This document shows, one piece after another, positions 33,986 through 41,263 of a stretch of DNA of 64,000 nt (the stretch's first letter is position 1; each line of letters starts with the position of its first letter). The DNA is from Acidobacteriota bacterium (lineage in GTDB: Bacteria; Acidobacteriota; Aminicenantia; Aminicenantales; Saccharicenantaceae): positions 1 to 64,000 of the forward strand of contig JAKQUO010000026.1 of assembly GCA_029569255.1 (NCBI GenBank), read 5' to 3'. The notes below the pieces were generated by a model. The model was not told where the DNA came from. It searched no databases and saw only the letters and a program-made list of their open reading frames with translations. A program made the position numbers and the translations under genes.

Positions 33986-34906
33986 GTGCGGCAGGGCCGG
34001 GCGCACCGCGAGAGAGGGGGAGCCACGGCGACGCAGAAACCGTCCTGGTTGAAGGTCCGATTGCCTTCGCGCGGGGAGTACTTCCGCGTCGCGGAGATCG
34101 TCCGCTCCGGCCGCCTCCACACCATCTGCCAGAGCGCCCGCTGCCCGAACATCGGCGAGTGCTGGGAGAGCCGGACGGCGACCTTCCTCATCCTCGGCGA
34201 CGTCTGCACCCGCGACTGCGGCTTCTGCGCCGTGGCCAAGGGCGCGCCCCGGCCGCTCGACCCCGGCGAGCCGGACCGCGTCGCGGCGGCCGTGGCCGCG
34301 CTCGGGCTGGCCTATGCCGTCGTCACGTCGGTCACGCGCGACGACCTCCCCGACGGCGGGGCCGCCGCCTTCGCCGCCGTCCTCCGGGCCATCCGGGCCG
34401 TGAGCCCCGCGACCCGGATCGAGGCGCTCATCCCCGACTTCGGCGGCGGCACGGCGGCGCTCGAAACGGTCCTGGCCGTCCGCCCCGAGGTCCTCAACCA
34501 CAACCTCGAGACGACGGAGTCGCTCTATCCGGCCATCCGGCGCCCCCGCGGGAACTACCGCCGCTCGCTCGGCGTCCTGGCCGCGGCCAAGGCCCGGGGC
34601 GCCCTGACCAAGTCGGGCCTCATGGTCGGCCTGGGCGAGAGCGAGGCGGACGTTCTCCGGACGTTCGCCGACCTGCGCGAGGCCGGCTGCGACCTCCTGA
34701 CGCTCGGCCAGTACCTCCGGCCCAGCGCGGCCCACGCCCCGGTCGCACGCTACTACGCGCCCGAAGAGTTCGAGGCCCTGGCCGCGGCCGCCCGGGGCGC
34801 GGGCTTCCGGGAGGTCGTCGCCGGGCCCCTCGTCCGGAGCTCTTACGGGGCCGGACGGCTCTTCGAAGCGGCCCGGGACAAGGACGGAGCCCCATGCGCT
34901 ACCTGA
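33986..34906 (+). CDS. lipA: Lipoyl synthase (radical SAM)
   Basis: About 295-306 residues. The auxiliary cluster motif CQSARCPNIGEC and the radical-SAM motif CTRDCGFCAV are intact, followed by VTSVTRDDLPDGGA, NHNLETTESLY and the C-terminal RSSYGAGRLFE with the cluster-ligand serine. It inserts two sulfurs into octanoyl groups. The start is uncertain: GTG 33986 has no ribosome site, whereas a strong GAGGGGGAG lies six bases before an in-frame ACG at 34025. It overlaps the next gene by 13 bases. Confidence 0.92.
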   Translation: MRQGRAHRERGGATATQKPSWLKVRLPSRGEYFRVAEIVRSGRLHTICQSARCPNIGECWESRTATFLILGDVCTRDCGFCAVAKGAPRPLDPGEPDRVAAAVAALGLAYAVVTSVTRDDLPDGGAAAFAAVLRAIRAVSPATRIEALIPDFGGGTAALETVLAVRPEVLNHNLETTESLYPAIRRPRGNYRRSLGVLAAAKARGALTKSGLMVGLGESEADVLRTFADLREAGCDLLTLGQYLRPSAAHAPVARYYAPEEFEALAAAARGAGFREVVAGPLVRSSYGAGRLFEAARDKDGAPCAT

Positions 34907-35634
34907 TCTTCACCGACATCCACGGCAACTTCGAGGCCTTCCAGGCGGTCCTCAAGGCCGTCCAGAAGAAGCGGATCGACCACTACATCTTCCTCGGCGA
35001 CCTCGTCGGCTACGGCGCCTCGCCGAACGAGGTCATCGCCCGCATCCTGACCCTCAAGCCCCTGTCGATCGTCCGCGGCAACCACGACAAGGCCGTTTCG
35101 GGGCTCGATTCCGTCCAGACCTTCAACCCCATCGCCGCCTCGGCCATCTTCTGGACGAAGAAGGCCATCGCCCGCAAGCACCTCGACTTCCTGGCCCGGC
35201 TGAAGCAGAGCCCGGAGGTCGTCCAAGGCTCGATCACCATCTGCCACGGCGCGCCCTTCGACGAGGACTACTACATCTTCGGCGAGTTCGACGCCTCCGA
35301 GGCCTTCCGGTACATCCAGACGCAGGTCTGCTTCTTCGGCCACACCCACTTCCCCTACGTCTACGTCGAGAAGGACGGCAGCGTCGAGGGCACGTTCCTC
35401 GAGGGCGACGCCTCCGAGGTCCGGCTCGAGAAGGGCGTCCGCTACCTCGTCAACCCCGGCTCGGTCGGGCAGCCCCGGGACCGCGACCCTCGGTCGGCCT
35501 ACGCCATCTACGACTCCGGCGCCCGGACGATCAAGTTCTACCGCGTCGAGTACGACATCGAAGAGACCAAGCGGAAGATCCTCGCCGAGAAGCTCCCCCC
35601 GGCCCTGGCCGAGCGCCTCAGCCTCGGGATCTGA
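34894..35634 (+). CDS. Metallophosphoesterase (YfcE/calcineurin-like)
   Basis: A 246-residue phosphoesterase with the ordered metal motifs FTDIHGN, GDLVGYG, GNHDKAV, CHGAP and GHTHFP, then LVNPGSVGQPRD. These define the small bacterial calcineurin-like phosphoesterases acting on phosphodiesters or nucleotides. Its ATG lies inside the lipA end, so the genes are co-translated. Substrate unknown. Confidence 0.9.
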   Translation: MRYLIFTDIHGNFEAFQAVLKAVQKKRIDHYIFLGDLVGYGASPNEVIARILTLKPLSIVRGNHDKAVSGLDSVQTFNPIAASAIFWTKKAIARKHLDFLARLKQSPEVVQGSITICHGAPFDEDYYIFGEFDASEAFRYIQTQVCFFGHTHFPYVYVEKDGSVEGTFLEGDASEVRLEKGVRYLVNPGSVGQPRDRDPRSAYAIYDSGARTIKFYRVEYDIEETKRKILAEKLPPALAERLSLGI

Positions 35635-35671
35635 AAGGGGGACATGTACGGCCTCGGTACGTGTCCCCCTT
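35635..35671. repeat. REP-like palindrome, copy 4
   Basis: AAGGGGGACATGTAC and GTACGTGTCCCCCTT pair at 14 of 15 positions with a seven-base loop. It begins immediately after the phosphoesterase stop codon and could end that transcript. Confidence 0.78.
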
Positions 35672-35720
35672 CTTGTCTTGGAGCCGATGTCCCCCGTTCC
35701 CGCGCAACGGATATCGGGGC

Positions 35721-37154
35721 CTAGCCGCGCGGCCTGAAGAGCCGGTCGCCCAGCGTCTCGCCGAGAAAGAACTTGAACAGGAAGACGTAGAGCAGGACGA
35801 ACACGGCGTAGAGCAGGAGCATGGGGCCGGAGACGGCGCCGAGGACCTCGAACAGGGTCCGCCCCATCGCGTGCGCGGCGAGCCAGAGTGCGACGAGCCA
35901 GAACAGGCCGACGAAGAGAAGGTCGAAGGCCTTGGACTTGAGGAAGACGGCGAAGCTGAAGGGCGGCCGCTCCCGCGGCTCCTCGGCCTCCTCGGCGGCC
36001 GCGGCCTCGACGTGCCCGGGCTCGCGGGCGGGGAATATCGACGGCCGGGCGGGGGGCGCCGCCGCCGTCTCCCCGGCGGCCATCGGGGGGGCTTCGGCCG
36101 TCTCCGCGTCCTCCCCTGCCCCCGCCTCTTCCCGTTCCGCCTCCTCCTCGAACGGCAAAGGGGCCTGGCTGAGGCGCTCCGGCAAGCCGAGCGTCGAATC
36201 CGGGGGCTTCCGCCGCGGGAAGATCTCGACCTCTTCCTCCGTCGACGGCATCGCGGCCGGCCCTTTCTCGGGCTCGACCGGGGTCGTGTCGGGCGGGAAG
36301 AACGGCGCGCCTTTCATCGTGCTGGCCCAAGGGGGGAGGCTCCCCGTCGGCTCGCGGGGCGCCTCCGGCGTGGGGCCGAGGACCGGCGCGGGAGCGGGAG
36401 GAGAATCGGGCGTCACGGCCGGCGCCTTCTCGGCCAGGACCTGGATGAACTTGTCGATCTTCTCTTTGCTCAGCTCGACCGTCCGGCCGAGGCCCTCGAG
36501 CTCCTTGGTGTCGAAGGTGACCGGCCGGAAGGCCGATTCCCCGGCGGTCGCCGCGGGGATGTCCTCGGTCTCGGCGCCCGCCACCGGGCCGGTGAGGTAC
36601 TCGACCTCCGCCTCTCCCTCGCTCTCGTCCTCGTCTCCTTCGAGGCCCTCGGTCTTCATCTCGGCCTCCTCCGGTTCGCCCTCTTCTTCTTCCTCGCCAC
36701 CCTCCTCGAGGCTGCCCGTCGTCTCGTCCTTGTCGACAGGGCCGGTCTCGATCTCGCCCGTCCGGGACCGGTCCTCCGCCTCGGAGGCCTCTGAGGCCTC
36801 GATCTCGTCGACCAGGATGACCTCCTCGGTGGGGCCCTCGGCCTCCTCCTCGTGCTTCTCCTCGACCACGAGCTCGTCGAGGGCCTTCTCCGCGGCCTCC
36901 TCCCGCATCTCCGCATCGAGCGCCTCGTCGATGTCCTCCTCTGCGTCCGCGGCCGCCGCGGGGCGCTTCTCGTCCTCGGGCTCGTCGACGGTGTAGTCCT
37001 TCTCCTCGACCTCGGCGTCGATGATCTTCTCGCCCGGGATCTCCTCGTCGACCTCGTCGTCCTCGGGGAACAGAAGCTGGGTGCCGCAGTTGTTGCAGTA
37101 CTTGTCGTTCTCGTCGATGATGGCGTGGCAGTAGGGGCAGCGGGTGATGGCCAT
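35721..37154 (-). CDS. Zinc-ribbon, acidic-linker, RDD-like membrane protein
   Basis: A 477-residue protein in three parts: an N-terminal zinc ribbon (CPYC...CNNC, residues 5-22), a long Glu/Asp- and Pro-rich disordered linker (about 30-395), and a C-terminal pair of membrane helices (about 405-465) ending FFLGETLGDRLF, the RDD-family motif. No enzymatic motif is seen. It may sense or tether partners at the membrane. The ATG at 37154 directly precedes the ribbon; 37169 is also possible. It diverges from the dehydrogenase gene. Confidence 0.75.
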   Translation of the reverse strand: MAITRCPYCHAIIDENDKYCNNCGTQLLFPEDDEVDEEIPGEKIIDAEVEEKDYTVDEPEDEKRPAAAADAEEDIDEALDAEMREEAAEKALDELVVEEKHEEEAEGPTEEVILVDEIEASEASEAEDRSRTGEIETGPVDKDETTGSLEEGGEEEEEGEPEEAEMKTEGLEGDEDESEGEAEVEYLTGPVAGAETEDIPAATAGESAFRPVTFDTKELEGLGRTVELSKEKIDKFIQVLAEKAPAVTPDSPPAPAPVLGPTPEAPREPTGSLPPWASTMKGAPFFPPDTTPVEPEKGPAAMPSTEEEVEIFPRRKPPDSTLGLPERLSQAPLPFEEEAEREEAGAGEDAETAEAPPMAAGETAAAPPARPSIFPAREPGHVEAAAAEEAEEPRERPPFSFAVFLKSKAFDLLFVGLFWLVALWLAAHAMGRTLFEVLGAVSGPMLLLYAVFVLLYVFLFKFFLGETLGDRLFRPRG

Positions 37155-37237
37155 TGGCTTTATTATCATAGGGAAAGCGGGCCGTGTCAATTGAATTGCG
37201 GGCCCCGTTCCACTAGACTAGCGGTCCGGAGGACAGC

Positions 37238-38038
37238 ATGCCGCGGACGGCGTTCAAGCGCGCCCTCGTCACCGGCGCCTCGGCCGGGATCGGGGCGGAA
37301 TACGCCCGCCAGCTCGCCGCCGCGGGGACCGATCTCGTCCTGACGGCCCGGAGGCTGGACCGCCTGGAAGACCTGGCCGCGGAGCTCCGGGCCAGGCACG
37401 GCGTCAAGATCGAGGTCGTCCCGGCCGATCTCTCGAAGGACGACGGCCTCTCCCGTGTCGAGAAGGCCCTCGCGGCCGACCCCGCCATCGACCTCCTGGT
37501 CAACAACGCCGGCTACGGCGGCCGGACGGGCTTCCTGCGGGGCGAAACGGCCGATCATCTGGACATGGTCCGCGTCCACGTCGACGCGGCCGTCCGGCTG
37601 ACCAAGGCGGTCCTGCCCGGGATGATCGCCCGGGGCCGCGGGGCCGTCATCAACGTCTCGTCGGTCGCCGCCTTCTCCCCCGCCTCCGGGGCGCAATACA
37701 GCGGCACGAAGTCCTTCCTGGTGATGTTCTCCGAGAACCTCCGGACCGAACTGAGGTCCAAAGGCATCGTCGTCCAGGCCCTCTGTCCCGGCCTAACGCA
37801 TACGGAGTTCCACGCCGCCGCCCGCCAGGACCTCTCCCGCGTTCCCGAAATGTTCTGGCGAACGGCGTCGTACGTCGTCCGCGTCTCCCTGCGCCGGCTG
37901 GGGGGCCGGGTCGTCTGCATCCCCGGCTGGGAGAACAAGGCCGCCGCCTTCCTGATGCGCTGCCCCCTGACGGCCGGCCTGGTTAGGGCCGCCGGGCGGT
38001 CCCGGATCGTCCGCGAGAGATCCGGCAAGGGCGATTGA
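37238..38038 (+). CDS. Short-chain dehydrogenase/reductase
   Basis: A 266-residue classical SDR: TGASAGIGAEYA (NAD(P) loop, about 12-23), NNAGYGG (about 88-94), catalytic Ser in INVSSVAAF and the YxxxK pair in QYSGTKSF. A basic residue follows the first strand (ARRLDR), hinting at NADP. The C-terminal extension with IPGWENKAAAFLMR fits the YqjQ/DltE-like subgroup of lipid-type oxidoreductases. The substrate cannot be named. Confidence 0.88.
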   Translation: MPRTAFKRALVTGASAGIGAEYARQLAAAGTDLVLTARRLDRLEDLAAELRARHGVKIEVVPADLSKDDGLSRVEKALAADPAIDLLVNNAGYGGRTGFLRGETADHLDMVRVHVDAAVRLTKAVLPGMIARGRGAVINVSSVAAFSPASGAQYSGTKSFLVMFSENLRTELRSKGIVVQALCPGLTHTEFHAAARQDLSRVPEMFWRTASYVVRVSLRRLGGRVVCIPGWENKAAAFLMRCPLTAGLVRAAGRSRIVRERSGKGD

Positions 38039-38062
38039 CAGCCCCGCCGATTCGGCTAAAAT
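38035..38062 (+). promoter_or_regulatory. Promoter of tRNA-Val
   Basis: TTGACA (overlapping the dehydrogenase stop codon), 16-base spacer, TAAAAT; tRNA-Val begins ten bases later. Confidence 0.7.
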
Positions 38063-38071
38063 GAGGACGAT

Positions 38072-38143
38072 GGGCGATTAACTCAGCGGTAGAGTGCTAC
38101 CTTCACACGGTAGAAGTCAGAGGTTCAAGTCCTCTATCGCCCA
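38072..38143 (+). tRNA. tRNA-Val (CAC)
   Basis: Full cloverleaf: acceptor GGGCGAT with ATCGCCC, D arm ACTCAGCGGTAGAGT, anticodon stem CTACC/GGTAG with loop TTCACAC (anticodon CAC), T arm AGGTTCAAGTCCT. CCA is not encoded. The accessory segment starts right after it, as often seen at tRNA integration sites. Confidence 0.95.
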
Positions 38144-38201
38144 TACTTCCCTTCCTCCGCCCCGAACGCGGCCCGCGCTTCTCCCCCTTCACGACAGAGA
38201 G

Positions 38202-38564
38202 AGGGGCCCGGGACGCGATTCGCCTCAGGAGGCGTCGATTCTCTTCAGCTTGGCCTCCTCGCCCATGATGATGATCCAGGGCGAAAGCCTCCTCCGGGCG
38301 TTCGGCTCGAGGAACGTCACAACGGTCGGCGCCGTCCTCGCCGGGCTGCTTCTCTTCAGTTTCATCGACTTCATCCCCGTCGTCGGCTTCCTGTTCGGGC
38401 TGGTCATGAGCATCGTCGGCTGGGGCGTCACCCTGCGGACGAAGTTCGGCACGATGGACAACTGGTTCCAAAGGAAGGCTTAAAGGGCGGGGACACGCAC
38501 TGGAAGTATCGCCCTGGACGGGGAATCATGATCAAGAAATCAAGAAAGGAGGTCTGAGATCGAT
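38202..38564. repeat. Chimeric duplicated segment, copy A (with C at 45344)
   Basis: About 363 bases match 45344-45710 almost base for base, except a few substitutions and a six-base indel near 38528. The segment joins the last 16 codons of trkA (minus strand, stop at 38225) to a plus-strand fragment of a membrane-protein gene (38270-38483). The same junction in both copies shows the chimera arose once and was then copied. Confidence 0.85.
38270..38483 (+). pseudogene. C-terminal fragment of a small membrane/bactofilin-like protein, copy A
   Basis: The frame encodes about 70 residues with one long hydrophobic block (TVGAVLAGLLLFSFIDFIPVV and on) ending LRTKFGTMDNWFQRKA. This hydrophobic C-terminus resembles membrane proteins with polymer-forming (bactofilin-type) domains, but the N-terminal part is missing and the fragment begins inside trkA-derived sequence. 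No ribosome site supports expression. Confidence 0.45.
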
Positions 38565-38580
38565 TTATAAATCAACAGGT

Positions 38581-38890
38581 TGAGGAGGAAACGGCTTTTT
38601 TTATGCATAATTCAGGCGGCTTCTCCATCCTCCCGCCGCAACGTGGGCAGATCATCGGGCCCACCTCATAGGACTTCCGGATCATCTCGGCCCAGCCCTT
38701 GGAGGGGACGCGCGGCAGCTCCCCCTCGAGCATCCCCAGGGCAACAGGGACACGGCCCGCCTTCCGGACCTTGCCCCGGTGGGCGTTGGCGTAGAGACCG
38801 TAGCAGCGGACCATGACCCGGCCCTTGTCGGGGATAGGGGACGTCACCCGGGCGATGAGCTCCAGGTAGTCCAGCCGCGAGGACGGTAGA
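38581..38890 (-). pseudogene. IS91-like transposase fragment, copy A
   Basis: Minus-strand remnant reading IPDKGRVMVRCYGLYANAHRGK, then WAEMIRKSYEV and a zinc-ribbon CPRCGG: a central-to-C-terminal stretch of an IS91-family (HUH, rolling-circle) transposase. The N-terminal zinc finger, the HUH motif and the end are missing. Related fragments lie at 45231, 49908 and 52394. This copy keeps the AHRGK region that is deleted in the last two. Confidence 0.75.
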
Positions 38891-38925
38891 TTCCCGGCAC
38901 ATCGGGAGGGCTGATTCAGAGGGGA

Positions 38926-39087
38926 GGATGTCGCTCTCCTTGACCACGAAGTCCGCCTTGAGGACGTAGGTCAGCCGCTCGGCCACGATCTCCCTGACGG
39001 CCAGGACCTGGACGTCGAACCTGTTGATGAGATCGAGGTCGCGGACGCCGAGCTGACTGAGGTAGTGGACGGCCAGGATGGACGGCT
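38926..39087 (-). pseudogene. Internally deleted trkA fragment
   Basis: This stretch is nearly identical to parts of the intact trkA gene at 52888: it matches 52936-53057, then jumps to about 53263-53290. The roughly 210-base deletion ends at the short shared sequence GCGGA. The minus frame still reads ERLTYVLKADFVVKESDIL. It is a non-functional duplicate placed next to IS91-like debris. Confidence 0.8.
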
Positions 39088-39118
39088 GGTCCGAGATTCG
39101 GGCAGCATTTCCCGTCGG

Positions 39119-39936
39119 CTAAGGGGCCGGTCGGCTGATCGGCGTGATGCGTCGCAGAAAGTTCAGAATCGCCTCATTGACAACGCCTCGCTTCTCGTAA
39201 TGCGAAGCATGGCCCGCCTGCTCGATAGCCAGCAGTTCCATCTGGGGAATCGCAGCCTTGGCTCTCTCGGCCGTCGCGAAGGGAACGACGCGATCCTCCT
39301 GGCCCCAGATGCATAGCACGGGTTTGCCCGAATCGGCCACCGCCCGATAGCTCGACTCCATTCCCTGGATCGGAAAGTGCCGTATCGTCGAAAGCCACGC
39401 GGACAAAGTCCTCTTGTACCGTTCGAGGCCTTTGAGTCGCTCGACGTAGCCCGGCAGGAGAGCTTGGTCGCAAACGAGAAGCCGACCGGAGTCAGCGGAG
39501 TTCTCGCCTTCAGCTTCCCAACGAGCTCCAGGAGCTGCCGGTCGAACAGATCGGAATCGTGTCGACCCTCCCTCGGGCGAGCGGAGAAGCCTACGCCATA
39601 GCGGTCGTAACGCACCACACGATAGCCGGCGTCCGCCACCGCGGAGCAATTGGCATCCCAGACGTGGTAGGGATTCGAGATGCCATGGACAAAAACGACT
39701 GCAGGCGCTCCCTCGGGACCCGAGGCTTCATAATGATCGATGCCATCGCTGAGCGCGATGTACTTGCCATCGGCGCCCGCCCGCGCCGCGTCGTCCATAG
39801 CGAGCGTCTCGACGGACGGGGAAATGAGAGGAAGCGCAGCTGGAACCGCGATGAGCGAGAGGAGCAGGATGCCGAGCCAGGCCAACCACCTGCGCTTTTT
39901 CCGAGCCGTCGGCTGATCGCGGAAGCCCCGAGTCAT
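39119..39936 (-). pseudogene. Alpha/beta hydrolase, frameshifted and internally deleted
   Basis: The N-terminal part (from ATG 39936) has a membrane anchor (about 18-37) and the hydrolase start VVFVHGISNPYHVWD and VVRYDRYGVGFSARP. At about 39470 the frame changes to one reading LLPGYVERLKGLERYKRTLSAWL and then the Asp/His end: IWGQEDRVVPF and EQAGHASHYEK. The nucleophile elbow GxSxG that should follow LTPVGFS is absent, and the cap domain is shortened. The gene is therefore broken and catalytically dead. Its lower GC suggests transfer. Confidence 0.8.
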
Positions 39937-40070
39937 TGTCGCCTCCCCTCAGGATGCGGCAGACTATCCCTTCCCTTTAGGCATTTCACGGTCTGCGGAC
40001 CCTGCTGCTGTCTGGTCAAAGGATAGCCCCGCTGGGGAGGGAAATCAAGCCATGACAAACTTGAACATTT

Positions 40071-40096
40071 TGGAGCCGGCGAGAGGGATCGAACCT
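40071..40096. repeat. Direct repeat of tRNA-Thr 3' end, left copy (att-like)
   Basis: Twenty-six bases identical to 40744-40769. On the minus strand this is the T arm, acceptor 3' strand and CCA of a tRNA. It lies one base beyond the nucleotidyltransferase stop codon, marking the left edge of a 670-base cassette. Confidence 0.75.
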
Positions 40097-40097
40097 G

Positions 40098-40556
40098 TTA
40101 CGCCTTGATCAGCCTCTCGAGGTCCGCCAGATCCTGCTTCCTGCCGACGAGTCTCTTGTGATCGATGAGATCCTGCTTGGAGATGTAAAAAGCCGGGATA
40201 TCGCCGTATTGACCTGCCGTCCGCCTATCCCAGGCATCGGCGAAGGCGATGCCCTTCAGGGACGTCAATAGGTCGATCCGAAGCGGCTCGATGCCCAATT
40301 GGATGACCTGTTCGGGCTCGAGGAAATCGCGGCTCTCGAGTTCGATGTCGGAAAACCCGAATTCGCGGACGGCCTTCATGACACGATCCGCGTTCGGAGG
40401 ACTGGCCTCGACGAGGATGTCGATGTTCTTCGTGTAGCGGGGCTCGGCATAGTAGCTCAGGGCGAAACTGCCGATGATCAGATAGCGGACGTTATTGCTG
40501 TTTAACGATCCGATAAACTCTTTGAAATCCTTTTCGATCCTCATTTTTGAACTCAT
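40098..40556 (-). CDS. Nucleotidyltransferase-fold protein (DUF6036-like)
   Basis: A 152-residue protein of the polymerase-beta nucleotidyltransferase fold: RYLIIGSFALSYYAEPRYTKNIDILVEAS holds the GS and DxD-like motifs, although the first acidic residue of the usual T-x-D-I-D is Asn here. ISKQDLIDHKRLVGRKQDLADLERL is the conserved C-terminal block of small accessory nucleotidyltransferases. Such genes usually travel with a short partner, as here. ATG 40544 is an alternative start. The reduced acid motif may mean weak or altered activity. Confidence 0.75.
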   Translation of the reverse strand: MSSKMRIEKDFKEFIGSLNSNNVRYLIIGSFALSYYAEPRYTKNIDILVEASPPNADRVMKAVREFGFSDIELESRDFLEPEQVIQLGIEPLRIDLLTSLKGIAFADAWDRRTAGQYGDIPAFYISKQDLIDHKRLVGRKQDLADLERLIKA

Positions 40557-40671
40557 AATACAGGTCCCTGAGTCGCTGAACGAGATCGAGCCGCTCGGCC
40601 GGGGTCATAGATCTCCATTCCCGGAGATCGGCCTCCGCCGCCTCTTCAAGGGAGCGCTTCACGATGGTCAT
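40492..40671 (-). CDS. Small partner protein of the nucleotidyltransferase
   Basis: A 59-codon gene in another frame, MTIVKRSLEE then EWRSMTPAERLDLVQRLRDLYY and ending RVYRIVKQQ. This helical pattern is that of small proteins encoded immediately before DUF6036-type nucleotidyltransferases. It overlaps the nucleotidyltransferase start by about 65 bases, so the pair is coupled. The pair may be a toxin-antitoxin-like module, but neither role is proven. Confidence 0.65.
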   Translation of the reverse strand: MTIVKRSLEEAAEADLREWRSMTPAERLDLVQRLRDLYYEFKNEDRKGFQRVYRIVKQQ

Positions 40672-40743
40672 GGATAAGCCTATTCTAGCACATACCCGAA
40701 CGCTTCCGAACAGGGACAGGACCTCGGCTAGATGGGGAAACCG

Positions 40744-40788
40744 TGGAGCCGGCGAGAGGGATCGAACCTCCGGCCTGCTGATTACGAA
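40744..40788 (-). repeat. 3' half of a tRNA-Thr (CGT), right att-like site
   Basis: The minus strand reads the anticodon loop TTCGTAA, the 3' anticodon strand, the variable loop, the T arm and acceptor 3' strand with CCA, but not a matching 5' half: the sequence departs from a tRNA at the anticodon loop. Its last 26 bases repeat at 40071. This is the usual footprint of integrase-mediated insertion at a tRNA gene. Confidence 0.75.
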
Positions 40789-40973
40789 GGGACCGGCTTG
40801 GCGCTACAACTTGCTGTTAATAAAGTTGATTAGCCGGAGCGTAAAATCAGCTGTGCTCAGATTGTGCTCACCTGTGTCGCCGCTTTGTGGGGATCGATCA
40901 CTTCAATCCAAGGACCGGGATAATGGACGATTCCTCTCCCCTGTTCGTCAAGTCCGCCACTCAGAGACCCTTC
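40789..40973. other. Intergenic stretch without a recognised gene
   Basis: About 185 bases between the tRNA half and the IS91-like end. The minus strand has an open frame of about 40 codons (IVHYPGPWIEVIDPHKAATQ) with no known match; it might be the tail of a lost gene. Confidence 0.4.
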
Positions 40974-41097
40974 AATCATAGGAATTGCTTTTCCGGCCGG
41001 GCGAGCCCTCCCGTCTGAGGCAAACGGAATCAACCCTTCCCATCAAGGATTGAGGATAGGCCCGTCACCAAACCCCTCCCCCGCCTCAGACGTCTCC
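40974..41097. mobile_element. Solo terminal segment of the IS91-like element
   Basis: This stretch matches the sequences next to the transposase remnants at 49908-50010 and 52394-52480 (AATCATAGGAATT..., then GGCGAGCCCTC and GGATAGGCCCGT). No transposase sequence follows, so it is a lone end. Confidence 0.7.
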
Positions 41098-41263
41098 TTC
41101 AACCGCCCGGCGGGGACGCTCTATCCGGAGGAGAATCCGTTCGCTTGACTTTCTCGCCAGGCCTGTGTTATCAACGGTCCAAGGGCGGCGGCGGCAATGG
41201 CGAAGCGCGGGATCGAGCTGTTTCCGGGGCCGCCGGCTCCCAATTCCATCGAAAGGGGTTAGT

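Noticed and set aside
35661..36996. Plus-strand Arg/Ser-rich frames over the zinc-ribbon/RDD gene
   Set aside because: They are complements of the acidic linker codons, without ribosome sites or domains.
38593..38670. Plus-strand start ATG-CAT after a GGAGG at about 38585
   Set aside because: The frame closes after about 23 codons and lies antisense to the transposase remnant.
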